Origin: Metopolophium dirhodum
Taxonomy: Eukaryota; Arthropoda; Insecta; Hemiptera; Aphididae
Direction of reading: 5' to 3'
NCBI RefSeq assembly: GCF_019925205.1
Contig: NC_083566.1
Span: forward strand, 4,216,001 to 4,280,000
Length of the DNA: 64,000 nt
A model generated the notes under the pieces. It was not told the origin of the DNA and searched no databases. It worked only from the letters and a program-made list of their open reading frames with translations. A program made the position numbers and the translations under genes. Below are positions 58,331-64,000 of this stretch, piece after piece (position 1 is the stretch's first letter; every line of letters starts with the position of its first letter).

Positions 58331-59924
58331 ATTAATTTATAAAGTTTATATATGGGTGCCTACTACTATTTATTTTATGTATTAAAATATTTTCAAACGC
58401 TACAAAAAATAATTTTACTCGACTTCGCATATTGTAATTGGTACAATATATTTTATTATACTATATAATATTCGATATTAATCTTTTTAATATTATATTG
58501 TTAATAAAAATTCTTAAAACTTTCAACTATATATTATATATTATTGCCAACCGTAAATGTAACATAAGTAATTTAAAAGTGCATTAAAGTGTATAAGTTC
58601 GATGTTTAAATAATAATCTACATGACAAAGCAAAAGTTATTTTACGGTCGGAAAATATTTCTGGTGACGTATATTGTCGAAGTTAAGCTACATAAAACGT
58701 TTCTTCGCCATGATGAGGTGTTAGTTGGGATTTTTAACAAATTGTCGTGTCGTCCTTTACCCGAAATGAGTTGAGCCAGGTGCTTAAGCATAAGTTCAGT
58801 AGGTGTATCTCTTGCTAAATAATAATATTATACACTCGTAAGTCGTACAGTATCATTGCGATGAGTGGTTAGAATATTTCATAAAATATAATATAATATA
58901 TTACGTTAATTGCGCAAAAAAATATTCTTATTTATATTAAATAATATACTAATAAAATTGGACATTTTATTTTAATTTCTGAGTGGATCATCAAATGTAT
59001 TGTCTTCTCAATGATGAGTGTTATATATTTTTTTGTGATAATCATCCAAGCTGTATTTAATTTGTAATAAGAACGATAGGATTGATCTAGTAAAATGATT
59101 TCTGCTTTATTTATGATTGTGGCCTACATAGTTTGTATAACATATAAGGAAGTTTTTAAATAGCTTTAGCTTTGGTCGAAAATCGGGCAAATGCTCATAT
59201 TTTATTATTCACAATTTTATATTAATTATCAACCTATGAGAAAAATACTCGGTTTAATATAGATTATAATATTTAAATAATAATAATATAACTTATAACT
59301 TAATTAGTTAAATTAAAAAAATAACGAAAATGTGTGCAGTTTATTTCAAATAATACTATTTAAAAATTAATGTGGTGGAAATACAAATGCAAGAAATTGC
59401 TATGCAAGTATAACTCCATCACATCATTAATTCAATATTAATACAGGTATACAACATTAAAAATTAACATCTAGGAAAGGTATACATTCAGTAGTCTGCA
59501 CAATGAAATATTGAAGTATTTAAAATAAACCTCGTACTAGGTCGGGCTAAAAATCATCTAAAAATCTCGATTTACAAAATAATTTATTATATTAGTAAAA
59601 TATATGTTCACTCACGCGAATAAATACAATAACACTCATATATTTTGCTTTATTAAATTACTGCTATTAAGATATTTTCACTTGGTCAAGAAACTCGAAA
59701 GTTTAATTCAAGGTAACCTACGTTGTAAGAAGTTCATACTGGGACCAAAAAATTAAATATCAATATATTTAATGTTATTGGCTTATTTCCAAAAATTAAA
59801 TCAACCTACTTTAATATTAATAGTTAAATATATTACTACTTAATGGCAATATAAATATAATATTGGATATCCTAGACTGACTAAAATGATAATATACACT
59901 TAGGCAGTAATATTGGCTGAATAA
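58331..59924. other. AT-rich stretch, nothing recognised
   Basis: No frame over 60 codons and no element end supported. Confidence 0.5.
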
Positions 59925-60065
59925 TATTGGGACGTATCCGCTCTGAATCGTTATTCATATACAATATGATATATCATTGAGTTCAAATTTGACACATCCA
60001 TTACAGTGACCCACTTGACAACCACTATACGGCAGAGTGGTACCCACTTGCCCACCTATTTTTAT
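59925..60065 (+). repeat. Dispersed aphid-type repeat, well-preserved segment
   Basis: Contains CTCTGAATCGTTATTC, TTGAGTTCAAATTTGACAC, ATCCATTACAGTGACCCACT and ACTATACGGCAGAGTGGTAC in order. Best reference copy of this segment in the window. Confidence 0.7.
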
Positions 60066-61635
60066 TTTATTTGTATTTATTCGTCGAGTTGATAATTGGC
60101 GCGAAGTATGTAGTGGGGGCCACTATATAAATGTATATCTATAAATATTTATTTAATTAGTAAAATGTCTGTTGGGTTGGTTTTCTATTTATTTCTATAT
60201 ATTTTTACAAAATTAAAAACGTAAAAGCTCTATGTTCAGAAGTTAAATTTCTAAGAAAAAGAAACGATATACTAAAAAATCTATTTCACTGTTCTATGTA
60301 AATTTTTATATTTAAATTAATACTACTATATTTTTCTAATTAACATGACAAGTACTTTAATCTTACTAGGTATACATTTTAAATGTCGTGCATTTTTATG
60401 TCTGAACTACTAAATTAAACGATAGTGAAATATCATTTTATCGTTTTGTTTTTTTTTTTTATTTAAACCCCAAAAAGCATATCAAACATTAAAATATATA
60501 GGATCATACAAAGCATAAGATCATCATTCAATGGTAACAAATTAACACTTCTTAAGTTATAAATCATTACTCATTTCCAACTGTTGGAATGATACATAAA
60601 ATATTTTATGACGAGTATATACGAGTAGTATATAAATAAATGTAAATGTATTTGTTTCTAATTCATGTGTATTAGTTGTTTTTAACGACCGTAAAAATAA
60701 GTATATATTTTTATATTAAATATTATATTAAATACTTTAGAGCCTGATTAAATTATATTAATACTACTTGAAAGTATTAATAAAAATAATCACGACCTAA
60801 ATACTCTATTTTAGCTTTTTTTTTTTTTTAAAAATACTTCTCATGAATAACGAAATCGATGCAAACAAATGAAGAGTGATAAAACCTTATAAGTACAATA
60901 AGATTTTACAATGGGCACCATAGTTTATTTGTTGTAAATTGCATCTTCAAATAACACTTTTCTTTATATTATTTTACATTAAACATTTATAATAATATTT
61001 ATCAATGATAATTATTTAGTTAGGTGTTATAAATAATTCAATAAATATATAAATAAATAGTACAAACCATTCCAAATGTATGACTGAACTAAATGTGTAA
61101 TAAATGATGTGTTTACTTTATAGTATAATGTTTATTCTTCTCCAATTATTATAGAAATTATTGCACGATCTGAGTTTAAAAACAAAATAAAGACTACACC
61201 CCTATAATTTTAAAATAATACTGTATACAAAGATATTAAATTTAAAACATTAAAGTAATTTTGTTCGAAATTAAAATATAAAATATTTTATGGAAAAATG
61301 CAATTACATATTCTTTTGAGCGAAAAACTTGTTATTGATGTAAATAGGTGAGAGGAGCATGTGGGAAATTTAGACCCCAAAACCTCTGCAATTTCCACCG
61401 AATAAATATTTCATCAGGTAAGTACTAAATATATCATTTTTCTACAATTTTGGTATTAAATTTTTAAAAACTATTAAAAAAAAAAAAAAAAAATGATTGA
61501 AAGTTTACGCTCTGCGGTACCTACAGTAAGTATTTCTGATAAGTGATAAACACTGTTTTAACATGATTTTTGAAAATATTATTTAATTATTCTGTGGAAG
61601 TTTCATGTTTTCATTATTCTACGAAATATATAGGT
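60066..61635. other. AT-rich stretch, nothing recognised
   Basis: Only A/T homopolymers and short frames. Confidence 0.5.
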
Positions 61636-61643
61636 ACCTACGT
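61636..61643 (+). repeat. Left target-site duplication of hAT-type element
   Basis: ACCTACGT, repeated exactly at 62277-62284. Confidence 0.85.
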
Positions 61644-62276
61644 CAGGCACGTAGTCAGAAAATATTCACTAGGTGGGCCAATGTTAGATAGGCCCCCTAC
61701 CTAAATATATTACCTTGTACAGTTGTAGGGGTGTTCGACAGACGAGTTGACGACCATAATAATAATATAATTCTATATGAATCAATATAATGACAATACC
61801 CTTACTCAAAAGTATTTTAAAAATAGACATAAAAGTATACAACAGTCACTGTCTAGATAAGATAAGAATAACATGACATGCTAGTATACTATAATAATAT
61901 GGTACCAGTGTTGGGCTTTAAATAGCAATTATTTCCTAATTAATCGTTGACGATATTATGATTTATAAAAAATAAATTATCACCGATTCTTAGTAGGAAC
62001 AGAATTTAAATGTAATACAATATACATATTTTATTCCAGAAATGGACATGGATTGAATTTAGTTACGTAACTTATTTTAGATTCTAATTAAAACCCGATA
62101 TATTTGGTTTTATTTGTGTAATATTTAGACAATATTAAAAACTTGAAATTTCATTAAAATTAAAAGCCCCCGTATAATAATGGGCCCCTCTGAATACTTT
62201 GGGTGGGCCGGCCTACGGCCGGACACATAATAGGGTGGGCCTGGCACACCCTGGCCCCCCCTTAGCTACGTGCCTG
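61644..62276. mobile_element. Non-autonomous hAT-type element, 633 bp
   Basis: Ends CAGGCACGTAGTC... and ...TAGCTACGTGCCTG are imperfect inverted repeats (first 11 bases identical), flanked by a perfect 8-bp duplication ACCTACGT. The CAGG-type end and 8-bp duplication are the hAT signature. Near the right end lies a C/G-rich block (62165-62265) with several GGGCC/GGCCC words. No transposase frame is present. Confidence 0.85.
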
Positions 62277-62284
62277 ACCTACGT
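62277..62284 (+). repeat. Right target-site duplication of hAT-type element
   Basis: Second copy of ACCTACGT. Confidence 0.85.
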
Positions 62285-64000
62285 ACATATTTGAATATTT
62301 CATGGCATTGAGTCCTTATTTTGGTGATCTTTTTTCGGTTTTAAATACATTCCATTCACTTCATTATCTATGCTGCATACTGAGGTACCTAGGTACCTAA
62401 TAGAATAAATGTTGCTATAGTTGTAAATTTATTTACTGATACCTCTGCTTGAGTACAGCTGTGAATTTGATGCAGTAAAAATAACATTTCAAATCTCGAA
62501 AATTGCATTAGAATTTTAAAAACCACAATATAGAATGCACTATAAATCCCCAAAAGTGCATTCAAAGATTAAAATACAAATCTTATAAAAATCTACCTAC
62601 CAAGTTGTATTGAGAAGAAAAACTATATATTAATTAATTGTATTAGTTAATAATAATGTATAAATAAGTTATACAATGTTATATAAGTTAAATAATTCAT
62701 AAAATGTGTGTAAAAAGTTTTAACCAACGGGAATCGTTAAAAAAATACCATACAAAGTTATAAAAAATAAAAAATTTGACATTTAAGTAGGCTATAAATG
62801 ATCTAAAAATTCGAAAAAATGTAAAACTAAAGATTCAAAATTGAATCCATTGGTACCTGATTCAAACTTTGTGTTGAGAAAAGTTAGAAAAAAATTCCTT
62901 TTCTATAAGTCCATAACCCTATAGTTACGAGTGAATTATTTTATTGAAAAATTAAATATATATATTTATTTATGAAAGTCTAATAACTTTGACTATTAGC
63001 GTAAAGACTATTAGCCTAAAGAACTCGTATAGTTGAAATCATAAATAGAAAATGGAATATAATACATATATATATACGAACTATGAATGATTTCTTACTG
63101 ACCTCAAACCTATGGTATAAGGTACGTAGTTTGCTAACTTAGAAAGCAATTTCTATACACTGACCATTCAGTCGTGAGAACCTGTAGCTGACGTGGCTAT
63201 TTTCATTCGACCGTATAATACCACTAGTTATCGAATATAAATATATATAATACGTTTCCATTGAGATAAGATTTACAGTAAGTTCTGTTCGTATTTATTT
63301 TTGTAAATACCTATTAGTATTATAAAATATCAATGCATGTAGATATCCTCTTTTCAATATTTTGACAATCTATGCGTCGTCGTTATGTCTATCGTCAAAT
63401 ATGTCAACATAATATTAAATATTTTTTTTTCGTATACCTCATACTTTTTACAATAATGATAATTAATAAAAAACGTTTTCCAAGAATATTAATAAAATAA
63501 ATTGTTTGTCATTCCGCCGATATCATACCGGCTAGACTAGGTATATAATAATCGTACGATGTTTGCAGGCAGGTACGACAAGAAAATAGCTTTCGGTCGT
63601 CGCATGATTAACGTTCGCATCAACGGCAGATGTAGTGAAATGTCATAAAAATATCACAGGAATTGAATTTCATAATAAAAAGTCAATATTACTAAAATAT
63701 TATATATATATATATATATTTATATTACATATTTTTTTTTACATACGCATGCAAGCACAGTGCATGTATTAAACGTAGGTACATCACATGTCTATTACAT
63801 ATGTAATGCAACTGTCATTGCAAAAGCGTACAATTACATTTCCAACTTTACTATCACTGCCATGCTAACTGAAAAAAATTATCAGTTAAATATTGCGATA
63901 CGCACAATCATATCGCAAAATGTTTTTTTATTCGCTACGGTTGTGCAATGTTGATTGTTGGGTATATATTAGTTTTTTAATCTATATATTATATAAATAT
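62285..64000. other. AT-rich stretch, nothing recognised
   Basis: Longest frame 64 codons (63760-63954, plus), unrecognised. A (TA)n tract lies near 63701-63719. Confidence 0.5.

Noticed and set aside
1..64000. CRISPR array, operon, or bacterial gene cluster
   Set aside because: The regular short-unit arrays are transposon ends or microsatellites without unique spacers, and gene structure and transposon content are those of an insect.

Overview
The window is AT-rich, repeat-laden insect DNA, most likely from an aphid. The grounds are an A+T-dominated background, recurrent GTAGGTAC/GTACCTAC words, a dispersed repeat I associate with aphid genomes (present here in about nine diverged copies), BEL/Pao, FLYWCH-MULE, hAT and tRNA-SINE elements, and no bacterial gene layout. 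The species is inferred, not proven. I recognise no host protein-coding gene; the window looks like intergenic or intronic sequence colonised by transposons.

The centrepiece is a nested composite at 16934-27930. A full-length BEL/Pao LTR retrotransposon lies on the minus strand: two 739-bp LTRs that look identical, 5-bp target duplication AGATT, a primer-binding site resembling the complement of initiator tRNA-Met, a purine tract, and one uninterrupted 1731-residue Gag-Pol frame. Inside its 5' LTR, 45 bp from the inner end, sits a 2351-bp FLYWCH-type Mutator-like element (MULE) with a 9-bp target duplication (GGTACAAGG) and a transposase gene that reads through once an 81-bp intron near its 3' end is removed. 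Both elements therefore look young, and the MULE is the younger.

Left of the composite (1-16933): dispersed-repeat copies, two long hairpins, a 1244-bp MULE-like foldback element (10292-11535) with a small TA-flanked MITE in each arm, a five-unit array of exact 15-bp period (11949-12023), a tRNA-derived SINE (12448-12711), and a GC-richer microsatellite-laden block (14.2-15.2 kb). Right of the composite (27931-64000): MULE and non-LTR retrotransposon fossils, GC-rich blocks at 34.75-35.65 and 48.1-48.5 kb that could be promoters or first exons, a 29-bp-stem hairpin resembling a microRNA precursor (38845-38923), a palindromic TA-flanked element (39203-39691), a diverged local duplication (48.6-49.5 kb), a FLYWCH-bearing MULE relic next to a truncated Jockey-type LINE (55.1-56.4 kb), and a 633-bp hAT-type element with a perfect 8-bp target duplication (61644-62276).

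The recurrent theme is MULE-type ends built from short motifs at about 15-bp spacing. Three sets with unrelated motif sequences (10.3-11.5 kb, 11.95 kb, 24.9/27.1 kb) share this spacing, which suggests a spacing-dependent recognition architecture.
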